DNA from: CAZELM01 sp964512995
Lineage (GTDB): Bacteria > CSSED10-310
Assembly: GCA_964512995.1 (NCBI GenBank)
Contig: CAZELM010000040.1
Location: 1 to 37,801, forward strand
Direction of reading: 5' to 3'
DNA length: 37,801 nucleotides
The notes beneath the pieces are model-generated. The model did no database searches, had not been told where the DNA came from, and saw only the letters and a program-made list of their open reading frames with translations. Each line of letters opens with the position of its first letter. The first letter of the stretch is position 1. Below are positions 24,401-32,104 of this stretch, in pieces. The position numbers and the translations under genes are program-made.

Positions 24401-26590
24401 GTCGGTGAGATTCATGACTATAATACAATTTATGAGATTTATAAAAGTCAGGCAACGATTGCGCTCCGGCGGGGAAACTGGTCTCTTGCGATCAAACACT
24501 ATGATAAATTTTTGCGCAATGCCCGAAAGAACCGTCAGTTCGTAAACATCGGTTTTGCTTATTTGTTCATGGCCAATACATTCAAACATATGCAAAATTG
24601 GGCCAGAGCAGCCATACTCCTGAAGCGCACCCGGAAACTGCTTGACTATGCCAATTATTCTCTTCCGGAATGCGACATTCTCGAAGCAGAAATTTCGCTC
24701 GGAACATCCGATATTCGCAAAGCGCTGGTCCTTGCCAAAAAAGGCTTGTCGGATGCAACGGAACGATCCTTGTTACATGCACAGGGCGATGCTCATCGTG
24801 TATTGGGGCAGATTTATCATAAGCAAGGCAACTTTGATAAAGCACGCAAACATTTTGGAGAAGCGATCGCCTCATTTGAAACACGACAGAAAATTTTTGA
24901 ACTGGGAGTTTCACATTACAATTTAGGAGAACTCTATCAGACCCTGGCAGATATCGAAAAAGCCGGTGTCGAGCTGAATAAAGCGAAAGAAATATTCACG
25001 CATCTGAGTGCGGAGCACTATTTATCAATCGTCAATCGATCCATGGAAATGCTCAAACGGAGCACCGATTCCAGCAAAACAGAGCAGATCGATCCTGTTC
25101 TTTCAACATTCGAAGAGCTTACTTCACTCATAAACTCCATCACAGACACAGAAAAACTTCTGGAGTTGATTCTGGATGTCGCAATCCGGTTTGTCCATGC
25201 TGAACGCGGATTGATCATTCTGAATGATCCGGAAACCGGAGAACCAGAAGTAAAAGCCATTCGTAACCTCGACGAATCAACCTCCAAAGACGCGTCGTTT
25301 CTAAGCAAAACCATTCTTCAGGAAACAACCTCCAAAGATACCGGCGTTTTCTCCGGCGATGCACCTTCCGATCCTCGATTCAGCACCATTAAAAGCGTCC
25401 GGGAGTATAATATTTTATCCTTAATCTGTGAGCCATTGCGGATAAAGGGCAAAGCAATTGGTGTCATTTACGTTGACAGCCGACGTGTCATAAACCTGTT
25501 CTCCGAAAAAGACCGTCGGTTTTTAAGAGCCTTCGCCAACCTCGCAGCCGTATCGATCGAACGCTCGCAATTTTATCGGCAGCAGGAAGAAGAAAAAGAA
25601 TTCCTTCAGCAGGAGATCCAGGAAAAATATCGATTTGGGAATATTATTGGTAAATCTCGTATGATGCAGCAGTTGTTTCAGCAGCTCATGTGTATCAGCC
25701 GGACAGACACAGCCGTTTTAATTACCGGTTCCAGCGGTGTCGGAAAAGATTTGGTCACACATGCGATCCATTACAACAGCTCCCGAAAAAAGAAAAAACT
25801 CGTAGCTGTCAACTGTGCTGCTATTCCCGAAAATCTTGTTGAGTCCGAATTGTTCGGATATGCCAAGGGAGCTTTCACAGATGCAAAGACTGATAAACCA
25901 GGTCGATTTGAATTTGCAGATGGAGGGACATTATTCTTAGATGAAGTGGGCGAACTGCCTCTCAGAATTCAGGCCAAGCTGCTCCGCGCAATCGAAAATA
26001 AAGAAATCACTCGATTAGGAGAAGATAAAACAAGACAAATCAATGTGAGAATCATTGCGGCTACGAATCGAGACTTGCGTGCCGCAATACAAAACGGCTC
26101 CTTTCGAGAAGATTTTTATTTTCGGCTGCGCGTCGCTCAAATCAGAGTCCCTGATCTTAAAGAGAGGATGGATGATATCCCACTATTATCGAAATACTTC
26201 CTTCAGAAAGCAGCAGAACGGACTGGCCGGGGATTCACTGAATTCAGCCCTAAAGCAATTGAAGCTCTCATCCATCACACATGGCCGGGAAACGTAAGGG
26301 AATTAGAACACGCAATCGAAAGCGCAGTGGTGTTTGGGATGCCACCAACCATTAACTTAAAAGATCTGCCCCAGGATATCCGAATACCCTTTGCCAAGTC
26401 GGGAGCTGCATTCTCTAAGCCAGACTTACGAACAATGGATGAAGTTGAAGAAGCACACATTCGATCCATTCTGGCAGGAACTGGAGGCAATAAACTTCGT
26501 GCATGTCAGATTTTGAACATCTCACGACCAACCCTGGATAGAAAACTGGAAAGATTCAGTATCAAGGTAAAAAAGAATAAGCGGAAATGA
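21413..26590 (+). CDS. Ser/Thr kinase-STAND ATPase-TPR-GAF-sigma-54 activator fusion
   Basis: A single 1725-residue protein combines signal input and transcription output. Residues 12-275 are a PknB-type kinase: GSGRWGSV loop, K41, E57, catalytic D132 (HLDLKPEN, with L replacing the usual R of HRD), and D153 of DFG. A second ATPase with Walker A GPEGIGKS (317-324) and a winged-helix-like stretch resembles STAND/PknK-type modules. About 500 residues of TPR follow to about 1225, then GAF (1244-1392) and a short coiled coil. The sigma-54 AAA+ domain has Walker A GSSGVGKD (1439-1446), GAFTDA (1486-1491, the sigma-54-contact loop with D for G), Walker B TLFLDEVGELP and FREDFYFRL. A Fis-type HTH ends the protein. 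AGGGAG precedes the ATG. It sits immediately upstream of sigma-54-promoted peptide genes. Confidence 0.93.
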   Translation: MNIKSKTLIRKYNVIGELGSGRWGSVYKVQNKNTGQLLALKGVLTDTGRESESLAHEFRMLSHLDHPNIVKVYDLEFFDDGSPFYTMEYIEGSSIRSYFEPLRKNPAQMKAIVKQICNALSYIHNNGIVHLDLKPENILISRSGGDMTAKISDFGLAELFKNSAITEVGVPLLKGTYPYMSPEGISGRKIDHRSDLYSMGVILYEWLTGTNPFALNSVPAIISAHIHKHPTQPSELNSDIDPVFNSLVLQLLAKEPSFRPGSADEIAVALQVADHKILTPPPITSGMFVGQHLPWKELSNAFETTCQGHGTIVLVQGPEGIGKSRLLEDIKADFQLSGAHVIDLKAEPDIESSYDLFKNLFRRLHEIKPNITEEFADAIFGFDAKQHLYQNADRDMIRNMHQRVAKSMLNELKTSEDSQWDAPLVIVLRDFHTDEQMPWLFLKELAIRWEEQMPIHVPCLFLIETRSEMGQSMIHSSTHGRLFQVDLVPLTEDETNILLGSLLSVTPFPQYLAQKIHEISEGNPLQINIIAQTLHQNNVVEWKDIAWRVNQSKADELELAANLTRLFKGRISQLSLSMASLLTHAALWPRPFEVRELLLTLPDNLNLSVLLQNAILDGFITKSYRNGKTVYAIQHAILRDQLHNSIPAYIRIEYHLAISKYLLNQPEAEPVDIAYHLLSGDNRLDGCEWAIKTARQFADEGKYKMAVKWYEAAIENMPDRNRSKIAQISYDMAQNLYLSNEFQKAITALVQAEPILESRFYQKREKAKYLMLTGACFMRLGDYESAARKYEEALAYLPKTTALEIRLNLLAFYTHTLTRIGRKREAIELATETLQELPLEENPYFAGLLLSSLAYAYLHMGQLTESESAQKEAIRYGEMLGNPVAIVDRYIMLGQIYQYMGRHKDALQEYEKVIQLARKNGDPAYLASSLCLYAALKIRMDMPGDADELLQEALDIAERIGRTDLIVSSLSSQSILLISQGKLDRATELLTKATMYVGEIHDYNTIYEIYKSQATIALRRGNWSLAIKHYDKFLRNARKNRQFVNIGFAYLFMANTFKHMQNWARAAILLKRTRKLLDYANYSLPECDILEAEISLGTSDIRKALVLAKKGLSDATERSLLHAQGDAHRVLGQIYHKQGNFDKARKHFGEAIASFETRQKIFELGVSHYNLGELYQTLADIEKAGVELNKAKEIFTHLSAEHYLSIVNRSMEMLKRSTDSSKTEQIDPVLSTFEELTSLINSITDTEKLLELILDVAIRFVHAERGLIILNDPETGEPEVKAIRNLDESTSKDASFLSKTILQETTSKDTGVFSGDAPSDPRFSTIKSVREYNILSLICEPLRIKGKAIGVIYVDSRRVINLFSEKDRRFLRAFANLAAVSIERSQFYRQQEEEKEFLQQEIQEKYRFGNIIGKSRMMQQLFQQLMCISRTDTAVLITGSSGVGKDLVTHAIHYNSSRKKKKLVAVNCAAIPENLVESELFGYAKGAFTDAKTDKPGRFEFADGGTLFLDEVGELPLRIQAKLLRAIENKEITRLGEDKTRQINVRIIAATNRDLRAAIQNGSFREDFYFRLRVAQIRVPDLKERMDDIPLLSKYFLQKAAERTGRGFTEFSPKAIEALIHHTWPGNVRELEHAIESAVVFGMPPTINLKDLPQDIRIPFAKSGAAFSKPDLRTMDEVEEAHIRSILAGTGGNKLRACQILNISRPTLDRKLERFSIKVKKNKRK

Positions 26591-26599
26591 TATATTAAG

Positions 26600-26679
26600 T
26601 TACATCAAATATATAAAAATACATTTCGAGAAAAAATCATTTATTTTCATCATGTTATATAAACATATTATTGATGTAA
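26600..26679 (+). promoter_or_regulatory. candidate upstream activator sites (inverted repeats)
   Basis: TTACATCAA (26600-26608) is repeated exactly inverted as TTGATGTAA (26671-26679). Between them is the smaller palindrome ATGTT-ATATA-AACAT (26652-26666). These lie about 100-180 bases upstream of the -24 box, the usual range for enhancer-binding protein sites. The region is AT-rich, so chance palindromes are possible. Confidence 0.35.
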
Positions 26680-26781
26680 TGTAAAATTTCATTTCATCCA
26701 TGCAACCACCGATATCATCTCCTTTTTTTATAATTTTTTGATAACGCTTAAAATATAAAGAGTTATACGATTACTCTGAAT

Positions 26782-26797
26782 TGGCATTGAACCCGCA
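26782..26797 (+). promoter_or_regulatory. sigma-54-type promoter for the twin peptide genes
   Basis: The sequence TGGCATT-GAAC-CCGCA has the invariant GG (26783-26784) and GC (26795-26796) twelve bases apart and a good -24 box. The -12 box is CCGCA rather than TTGCA. The predicted start near 26808 gives a leader of about 55 bases to the first peptide ATG. No comparable element precedes the second copy, so both copies are probably read from here. Confidence 0.65.
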
Positions 26798-26863
26798 ATA
26801 GGTCATGTCCAGTGGTTATCGAACCGCGTAATCAAAAAAACATCATCGAAAAGGAGAATAACG

Positions 26864-27067
26864 ATGAAAATGGTAACTCTCTTTAAAAAAGCTTTATATG
26901 TGATTGCATTAAGTTCTATGATTTTAATGGCTACTGTCCCCGCTTTCGCTGATCCAGATCCGATTCCATTACCTGGAGACCTGACACCTCCTCCGGGCGG
27001 ATTGAAATCAGGAACACAGGATTTCGACCTGGATATGGCAAAATATATCGCGGGTATCAATACCTGA
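26864..27067 (+). CDS. small secreted Pro-rich peptide, copy 1
   Basis: This is a 67-residue precursor. Residues 1-29 are a Sec signal peptide (MKMVTLFKKA, hydrophobic core, then VPAFA), leaving a predicted 38-residue mature peptide beginning DPDPIPLPGDLTPPPGGLKS and ending DMAKYIAGINT. It has no cysteines, and I recognise no family. AAAAGGAG with a seven-base spacer precedes the ATG. It follows a sigma-54-type promoter and the kinase/activator gene. It could be an exported signal, a structural or matrix peptide, or a toxin-like molecule; none can be favoured from sequence alone. Confidence 0.75.
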   Translation: MKMVTLFKKALYVIALSSMILMATVPAFADPDPIPLPGDLTPPPGGLKSGTQDFDLDMAKYIAGINT

Positions 27068-27170
27068 TCATTAAATATATACATTTTTCCACATAAATAT
27101 ATCTCATCACAATTGATGTGATTTATCAATCCGTGTAATCAATAAAACGTCATCGAAAAGGAGAATAACG

Positions 27171-27374
27171 ATGAAAATGGTAACTCTCTTTAAAAAAGCT
27201 TTATATGTGATTGCATTAAGTTCTATGATTTTAATGGCTACTGTCCCCGCTTTCGCTGATCCAGATCCGATTCCATTACCTGGAGACCTGACACCTCCTC
27301 CGGGCGGATTGAAATCAGGAACACAGGATTTCGACCTGGATATGGCAAAATATATCGCGGGTATCAATACCTGA
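27171..27374 (+). CDS. small secreted Pro-rich peptide, copy 2 (identical protein)
   Basis: The protein and the coding DNA are identical to copy 1, including the ribosome site GAAAAGGAGAATAACG. The upstream leader and downstream sequence differ, so the boundaries of the duplication are clear. No separate promoter is visible, so it is probably co-transcribed with copy 1. It ends 52 bases before the convergent FHA gene stop. Perfect coding identity with small leader divergence fits a recent duplication or gene conversion. Confidence 0.75.
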   Translation: MKMVTLFKKALYVIALSSMILMATVPAFADPDPIPLPGDLTPPPGGLKSGTQDFDLDMAKYIAGINT

Positions 27375-27426
27375 TGCATGAACCGTCCTTGGATATCAAA
27401 CCAGGACAGTGAACTCGCCAATGGCA

Positions 27427-28374
27427 TCAACACAACCAAAGCCAACAGATAACAGATATCGCCAAAATAAAAACCGTGATACTGACAGCGAATAAAAATG
27501 TCATGAAATTTAATCGGTTGGAATGAGTTTTCGATTCAATGGTCAAAGAAGAATCAGGTGTACATTTTGAGATTGTTTCTTTATTTTCAGAAATCGAACG
27601 ATCCATTCCTGAGCTGCTGTCAGGTAATCGAAGCGTGAGTATGGCATCTCCGATCTTAATTTTGTCACCGGGATGAATTCGAGTGATTTCCTGAATCTTA
27701 TACTTATCTATAAATACACCATTCGCTGAATTTTCATCTTTGATAAAAACATGATCATATCGATCTCTGATAATAGAGGCATGTCGGCGAGAAATCTTGG
27801 GGAGATTCAGAATAAAATCGCATGATTTATGCCGTCCGATTGTCCAGGTTTTATCCCGTTCATCCAGTATCCATGTGAGTTTGTTTTTTTTGTCTGCAAC
27901 GACTTCAAAAAATGGATGAAGGTCATTGTTTCCAATATACTCCAGGAGCTTCCCCCAGAATTTTTGTTTTGGGTCATCAGGTGTACTGATCTCCTCCGGC
28001 CGAGCCAATGCTTCTGTTTCGACATTATCTGAAGGCTGTTTATATGGTTTTATTTTTAAAAGATACGGACCGATTTCGATTTCATCATTCATCTTCAATA
28101 TAGTAGGTTTTTCCGGAATAAGCTGTCTTCCGTTTAAAAAGGTACCATTTAAACTGCCAAGATCCTCAATAAAAAATGCATTTTCCTGAAAAAAGATACG
28201 TGCATGCTGTCGGGATACTATCGATGATGGTAAATAAATATTCGCATATGAAACATTCCCGATCGCAAGTTCAGTCTGAAAAAATGGTATGCATGGCGAA
28301 CCAGGTGCAGAGATCTCTTTCTCAGAAATCCCAGGTTTTACCTCTGGATATGCAGCAAGTTGATATCCCTCCAT
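27427..28374 (-). CDS. tail-anchored protein with two FHA domains
   Basis: This 315-residue protein has FHA domains at about 33-110 and 165-250 and one C-terminal membrane helix (289-313), so the FHA domains face the cytoplasm. FHA domains bind phosphothreonine. FHA2 is canonical: IGR (R181), SRRH (195-198) and NG (218-219). FHA1 keeps SRQH (54-57) and NG (76-77) but has N40 where the phosphate-binding Arg is expected, so it may not bind phosphopeptide. It is convergent with the twin peptide genes and close to the kinase, so it is a natural reader of that kinase. It is the last gene of a leftward group, 48 bases after the small membrane protein. Confidence 0.88.
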   Translation of the reverse strand: MEGYQLAAYPEVKPGISEKEISAPGSPCIPFFQTELAIGNVSYANIYLPSSIVSRQHARIFFQENAFFIEDLGSLNGTFLNGRQLIPEKPTILKMNDEIEIGPYLLKIKPYKQPSDNVETEALARPEEISTPDDPKQKFWGKLLEYIGNNDLHPFFEVVADKKNKLTWILDERDKTWTIGRHKSCDFILNLPKISRRHASIIRDRYDHVFIKDENSANGVFIDKYKIQEITRIHPGDKIKIGDAILTLRLPDSSSGMDRSISENKETISKCTPDSSLTIESKTHSNRLNFMTFLFAVSITVFILAISVICWLWLC

Positions 28375-28422
28375 ATCAAATCCTTTCCTACCTGACGACT
28401 GATCTGTGGCTTCAGAAAAAAA

Positions 28423-28698
28423 TCAATGATAAATAAGCCATGGAATTGGAAACCAGCATAACACAGCCCCAATGACTCCCAATGCAAACGAGATCAAAAG
28501 AACAGGTTTTCGTGATCTGTCTTTACACCAATCTCGATAAGATCTCAATTTATCGTGAAGATAGGGTCTGAGCGGGGGATTTTCCAATCCATGATCAATC
28601 GTATTCAAAATAAACAGAATTCGCAGATAGCTTGTTAAAGCAATCATGCCAAAAATGACAAAAAGAACTCCTAAAATTTCTAAATTCATCATATCCAC
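28423..28698 (-). CDS. small two-helix membrane protein, unknown
   Basis: This 91-residue protein has hydrophobic segments at about 7-30 and 66-89 separated by a charged loop (HDKLRSYRDWCKDRSRKP). I do not recognise the family. It is read from GTG 28698 because AGGAGG (28708-28713) lies nine bases upstream; the in-frame ATG at 28692 is at a worse distance. It stands just before the tail-anchored FHA gene, so the two may form a membrane unit. It could also be an unrelated small protein. Confidence 0.6.
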   Translation of the reverse strand: MDMMNLEILGVLFVIFGMIALTSYLRILFILNTIDHGLENPPLRPYLHDKLRSYRDWCKDRSRKPVLLISFALGVIGAVLCWFPIPWLIYH

Positions 28699-28822
28699 AT
28701 TGATCAGCCTCCTATTATCATTTTTATATCAATTACCGCCAACTGCCAATCTGAACTGCAGTTTCATTCATTAGCCAGCGCGTTCAGGGGTACCATTCAT
28801 GATTGCGTGGAAAACAAAAAAA

Positions 28823-28857
28823 CAAATAAAAAAAATCAATCACCTGCATTCAGATTG
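28823..28857 (-). terminator. weak candidate terminator after the sulfatase-fold gene
   Basis: On the minus strand CAATC and GATTG (28857-28853 and 28841-28837) form a 5-bp stem with an 11-base loop immediately after the stop, followed by eight T and another T-rich run. The stem is short, so termination may be partial. It would separate the glycan/phosphatase group from the small membrane protein and FHA genes. Confidence 0.35.
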
Positions 28858-31113
28858 TCAGTTCGTTGCATATCCAATCGACATCAGAACTTCATTTGCC
28901 TCTTCTACTATTCCTTTTTTGGGTTCCGGATAACATTCACCATCCCGACAGAACGCCATGACCGTATTCAGCAGTTCTTTGGCGGAATGCGGATCTTTTC
29001 CGATAAGGTTAATAGATTCTGATGGATCCTCCTTCAGATGAAAAAGATTCGTCGATGCGATACGGAAATATGGTTCAGATAAACAGTAAATCAATTTATA
29101 ATCCCCGCGACGAAATGCAACAATCCGTCGACTGCAATGCTCTGCGATCAATTCTGATGGTTCTGACTTCCAGGTGATGATTTTTGAATGGGAGAGAGTA
29201 TCACTCTGAATCTTGCCAAACAGCAATTCTCCCAAAGAGGTCAATGGATGTATTCTTGTGATGATTGTGGCTGGAGTAGTAGGATGAGTCGAAATGATGC
29301 CGGTTAAAAAAGGGACATGGAGTATTTCCTGCGACAAAGAATCCGTTGACAGGATATTTGAATGGAAAGACCGCTCGATACCATGCGTCGAACATATCGC
29401 CCATATCAGATCTCTGGATGGCTCGAGCACAAGATGTTCCCGTATCAGATTCCCGATCAACCGATCAATACCAAAAATGAAATGATCTTGCTGCTCCAAC
29501 AGAAAACGAATATCTGATTTTTCTTTCAGCATGGCTTTCAATCGATTCTGTTCATTTATCGGGAGATTAACATCGTCGATGGTAACAGCGTTCAGACTAT
29601 AGGCAGTCAAGGGTGAAATGGGGTTTTCATTGGGGTTATAGCTGAATTCCGGGTCGAGATGAATCCAGATAAACCGAGACTGCTCCCCGGATTTATTCAA
29701 TTCCATACATGTTTTAAAGTTGGACAACAAAATATCAGAAGAAAATGCGGCTGTTTTTGTGAGAAAGACACGTTCAAAACCATCCATTTTACTAAAGATT
29801 TCGTGAGTATTTTTCGTTGAACATACAATGCCGAACGCTTGATAACCCGACTGCGTCAGGGCACGGATAAAAGAAGGAATGCTTTTAGCAAACTGAGTCT
29901 CACTATTATAAATCCCATGGTCTCGTGGCAACAATCCACTGGACATGGACATCAATGACGCTTCATCACCATTTGAAACGGACTGCATTTCCCGAAAAAT
30001 ATCTGCAAATTGACTTAACCGATTGAGAGAAGGAGTCCTCCCATTTGAATATCCATAGACTGGCAATATATTTGCGCCAACCGATCCAAGTGTAACGAGC
30101 ATGAGATCCGGCATTTTCGGAGGATGTGGCTTCTCCATCTTCTCTTTACTGACAATTCGGGCTGCGCTGATCGCCAGATATTCTGAATCCATCACTGGAT
30201 AATCATCTGCATTGAATCGAAAGGTGATATATCCTTCCGTGTAATCATCCAAATGAAAATCCATCTGGAAATGCTGCCAGGTATACGATTCAGGCTCTGC
30301 CGTATCTATTTTGATACTGTTTTTGAAGAACTGAACACCATCATCCAACCGATGGCCTCGAATATCCAGCGTATATGTAGAAAACGCTGTTTTCGATGTG
30401 TGTTTGGGGGAATAGACGCCAAAATCAAATACGATGGATTGATTGGGATGGAGTGATACTGGATATTTTATTGAAATGGGTGATGCCAGGAGTATCCCGG
30501 GCCTGATTTCATAATCCAAATTTATCGCCGTTCTAACAGCCGCACCATATGTCACTTCGATTGAATGAAGTGCATAGTCTGATATTTCGCCTCTTTCAGG
30601 AAGAAGCTGGGATCTCAGCTTTAATGCCAGAAGATTCAATCCATTTCTTTGATTTTCTGCCGGTAAAAAAAATTCCATCCTACCTGGAGGCTGATCTCCT
30701 GGCATTTTGGCAACAGGAATTCCATTCAGTGTCACATCAAGAAAAGCACTTGGCGTATCTGCTGAGATATTGAGGATTTTGATGGCGACTCGCCGGTCGA
30801 ACCGCTGATTCCACTCCATCCGAACTTGACCGGCACTGATTGTGAATATTGGCCACGGAAACTTGTCTCGTTCGTCAATGGATTTCAAAAACCAACCATC
30901 TCCCAGGTGTTTCTTTCTTACTAAAGGATCGTGAAACATGACACGTTCATGTCCCCCCTGGATGGTCATCTGACTGAAAGATTCAACAAAATCCAGTATT
31001 TTTTTGACATCATCTCCCGATCGACCTGCTGTTTCGCATGAAATATAGGACATGAGGAGGAAGATGTATGTGAAAATGCGGATCAATTTTGCCAGAACGT
31101 CTGTTATGAACAT
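28858..31113 (-). CDS. exported sulfatase-fold protein with degenerate active site
   Basis: This 751-residue protein has an N-terminal hydrophobic signal ending YISC (C26, a possible but imperfect lipobox). About 300 residues of beta-rich, unassigned sequence follow, then an alkaline-phosphatase/sulfatase-like domain from about 335 onward. The family layout is recognisable (PDLMLVTLGSVGANILPVYG; SSGLLPRDHGIYN; a late CSTHGIERS; then RGDYKLIYCLSE and LFHLKEDPSESINL). The usual metal Asp residues of TxDTxRxD and of DHG are replaced (LGSVGAN, THG), and no C/S-x-P-x-R nucleophile motif is seen near 379 (NGDEAS). It therefore looks like a non-catalytic relative. It starts 10 bases after the epimerase stop. 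Confidence 0.72.
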   Translation of the reverse strand: MFITDVLAKLIRIFTYIFLLMSYISCETAGRSGDDVKKILDFVESFSQMTIQGGHERVMFHDPLVRKKHLGDGWFLKSIDERDKFPWPIFTISAGQVRMEWNQRFDRRVAIKILNISADTPSAFLDVTLNGIPVAKMPGDQPPGRMEFFLPAENQRNGLNLLALKLRSQLLPERGEISDYALHSIEVTYGAAVRTAINLDYEIRPGILLASPISIKYPVSLHPNQSIVFDFGVYSPKHTSKTAFSTYTLDIRGHRLDDGVQFFKNSIKIDTAEPESYTWQHFQMDFHLDDYTEGYITFRFNADDYPVMDSEYLAISAARIVSKEKMEKPHPPKMPDLMLVTLGSVGANILPVYGYSNGRTPSLNRLSQFADIFREMQSVSNGDEASLMSMSSGLLPRDHGIYNSETQFAKSIPSFIRALTQSGYQAFGIVCSTKNTHEIFSKMDGFERVFLTKTAAFSSDILLSNFKTCMELNKSGEQSRFIWIHLDPEFSYNPNENPISPLTAYSLNAVTIDDVNLPINEQNRLKAMLKEKSDIRFLLEQQDHFIFGIDRLIGNLIREHLVLEPSRDLIWAICSTHGIERSFHSNILSTDSLSQEILHVPFLTGIISTHPTTPATIITRIHPLTSLGELLFGKIQSDTLSHSKIITWKSEPSELIAEHCSRRIVAFRRGDYKLIYCLSEPYFRIASTNLFHLKEDPSESINLIGKDPHSAKELLNTVMAFCRDGECYPEPKKGIVEEANEVLMSIGYATN

Positions 31114-31123
31114 GGGATGGATA

Positions 31124-32062
31124 TCATTCGAGATGTGTTGAATAATACTCGACGGTTCGAATCAGCCCTTCATCGATATCGATTTGGGGACAATAATCCA
31201 ACTGGTGGATGGCTCGGGAGATATCCGCAACAGAATGTCTGACATCACCCACACGCTCTGGTCGATACATCGGGTTCACACTGATATTGATTATTTGAGA
31301 TAATTTAGAGAACAATTCATTCACCGAAGTCTGCCTTCCGGCTCCAATATTGAATACCTTTCCGGCTGCTTTCGGCGAGAGACATGCTTTCAGATTCGCA
31401 TCCACAACATTAGAGATAAATGTAAAATCCCGCGTTTGTTCACCATCGGAATATATTGGGGGAGTTTTTTTCGCCAGCAAGGCGGTGATAAAGAGCGGAA
31501 TAACTGCTGCATATTGAGAGAATGGGTTTTGTCGTGGTCCGAATACGTTGAAATAACGAAGTGCAACTGTTTCGAGATTGTATAGTTCATAAAAAAGCCG
31601 GCAGTAATGCTCACCCGTTAATTTGGTCAGAGCATATGGAGATTTTGGAATTGTCTGTTGATCTTCCTGTTTCGGATTCTGCGGATTCAGCCCATAAACA
31701 GATGAGGAGGATGCAAAAATGAATCGCTTCACTTTCGCCGTTCGTGATGCAGTCAAAAGCAGTAATGTGCCGTCAATATTCGTGGAGTTGCTGGAGATAG
31801 GATCATCAATGGATCTGGGCACGGAAGGCAAGGCTGCCTGATGAATAACATAATCGACGGATTGAAATGCCTCCTGAAGACAATTCCCATCACGAATATC
31901 TCCCCGGAGAAGGCGAAACTTACCCTGAAAAGACGAAATGTTCCGATCATCTCCTGTCGAAAAATTATCAATAACCGTTACCCGTTCATTCTGCCCGATT
32001 AACGCTTCGACAATATGAGACCCGATAAACCCAGCTCCCCCCGTTACCAAATAGTGTGCCAT
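31124..32062 (-). CDS. SDR-family nucleotide-sugar 4-epimerase (GalE/WbpP-like)
   Basis: This is a complete 312-residue extended SDR: GGAGFIG (8-14), D32 at the end of beta-2, SSSSVYG (118-124), Y143 and K147 (SPYALTKLTGEHYC) and RYFNVFGPRQNP. This wording is typical of UDP-hexose or UDP-N-acetylhexosamine 4-epimerases. Substrate preference cannot be read safely. AGGA with a seven-base spacer precedes the ATG at 32062. It stands in a group with a GT4 glycosyltransferase, a PP2C phosphatase and a sulfatase-fold exported protein, so it probably supplies sugar for a surface glycan. It is distinct from the SDR at 13787, with different loop sequences. Confidence 0.87.
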   Translation of the reverse strand: MAHYLVTGGAGFIGSHIVEALIGQNERVTVIDNFSTGDDRNISSFQGKFRLLRGDIRDGNCLQEAFQSVDYVIHQAALPSVPRSIDDPISSNSTNIDGTLLLLTASRTAKVKRFIFASSSSVYGLNPQNPKQEDQQTIPKSPYALTKLTGEHYCRLFYELYNLETVALRYFNVFGPRQNPFSQYAAVIPLFITALLAKKTPPIYSDGEQTRDFTFISNVVDANLKACLSPKAAGKVFNIGAGRQTSVNELFSKLSQIINISVNPMYRPERVGDVRHSVADISRAIHQLDYCPQIDIDEGLIRTVEYYSTHLE

Positions 32063-32104
32063 ATGTCTTTCCTGTCTTTACCGTAATATGATTTTCAATG
32101 ATGT

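Larger units (their letters stand above)
26826..27376 (+). repeat. direct tandem duplication, 307-base offset
   Basis: About 240 bases at 26826-27069 recur at 27133-27376. The two 204-base coding parts are identical by eye. The 30 or so bases before the shared ribosome site differ at three positions (CGCGTAATC/CGTGTAATC, CAAAAAAAC/CAATAAAAC, ACATCATCG/ACGTCATCG). The unique spacer between copies contains the inverted repeat ATCACA-ATTGA-TGTGAT (27106-27122). Confidence 0.95.

Noticed and set aside
27382..27404. Hairpin GTCCTTGG/CCAGGAC between the convergent peptide and FHA genes as a terminator
   Set aside because: The stem has a bulge and neither strand has a following T-run.
26803..27445. 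Two minus-strand frames of 108 and 112 codons opposite the twin peptide genes
   Set aside because: They are mirror images produced by the duplication. They share the same antisense peptide, lack ribosome sites, and lack signal or domain features.
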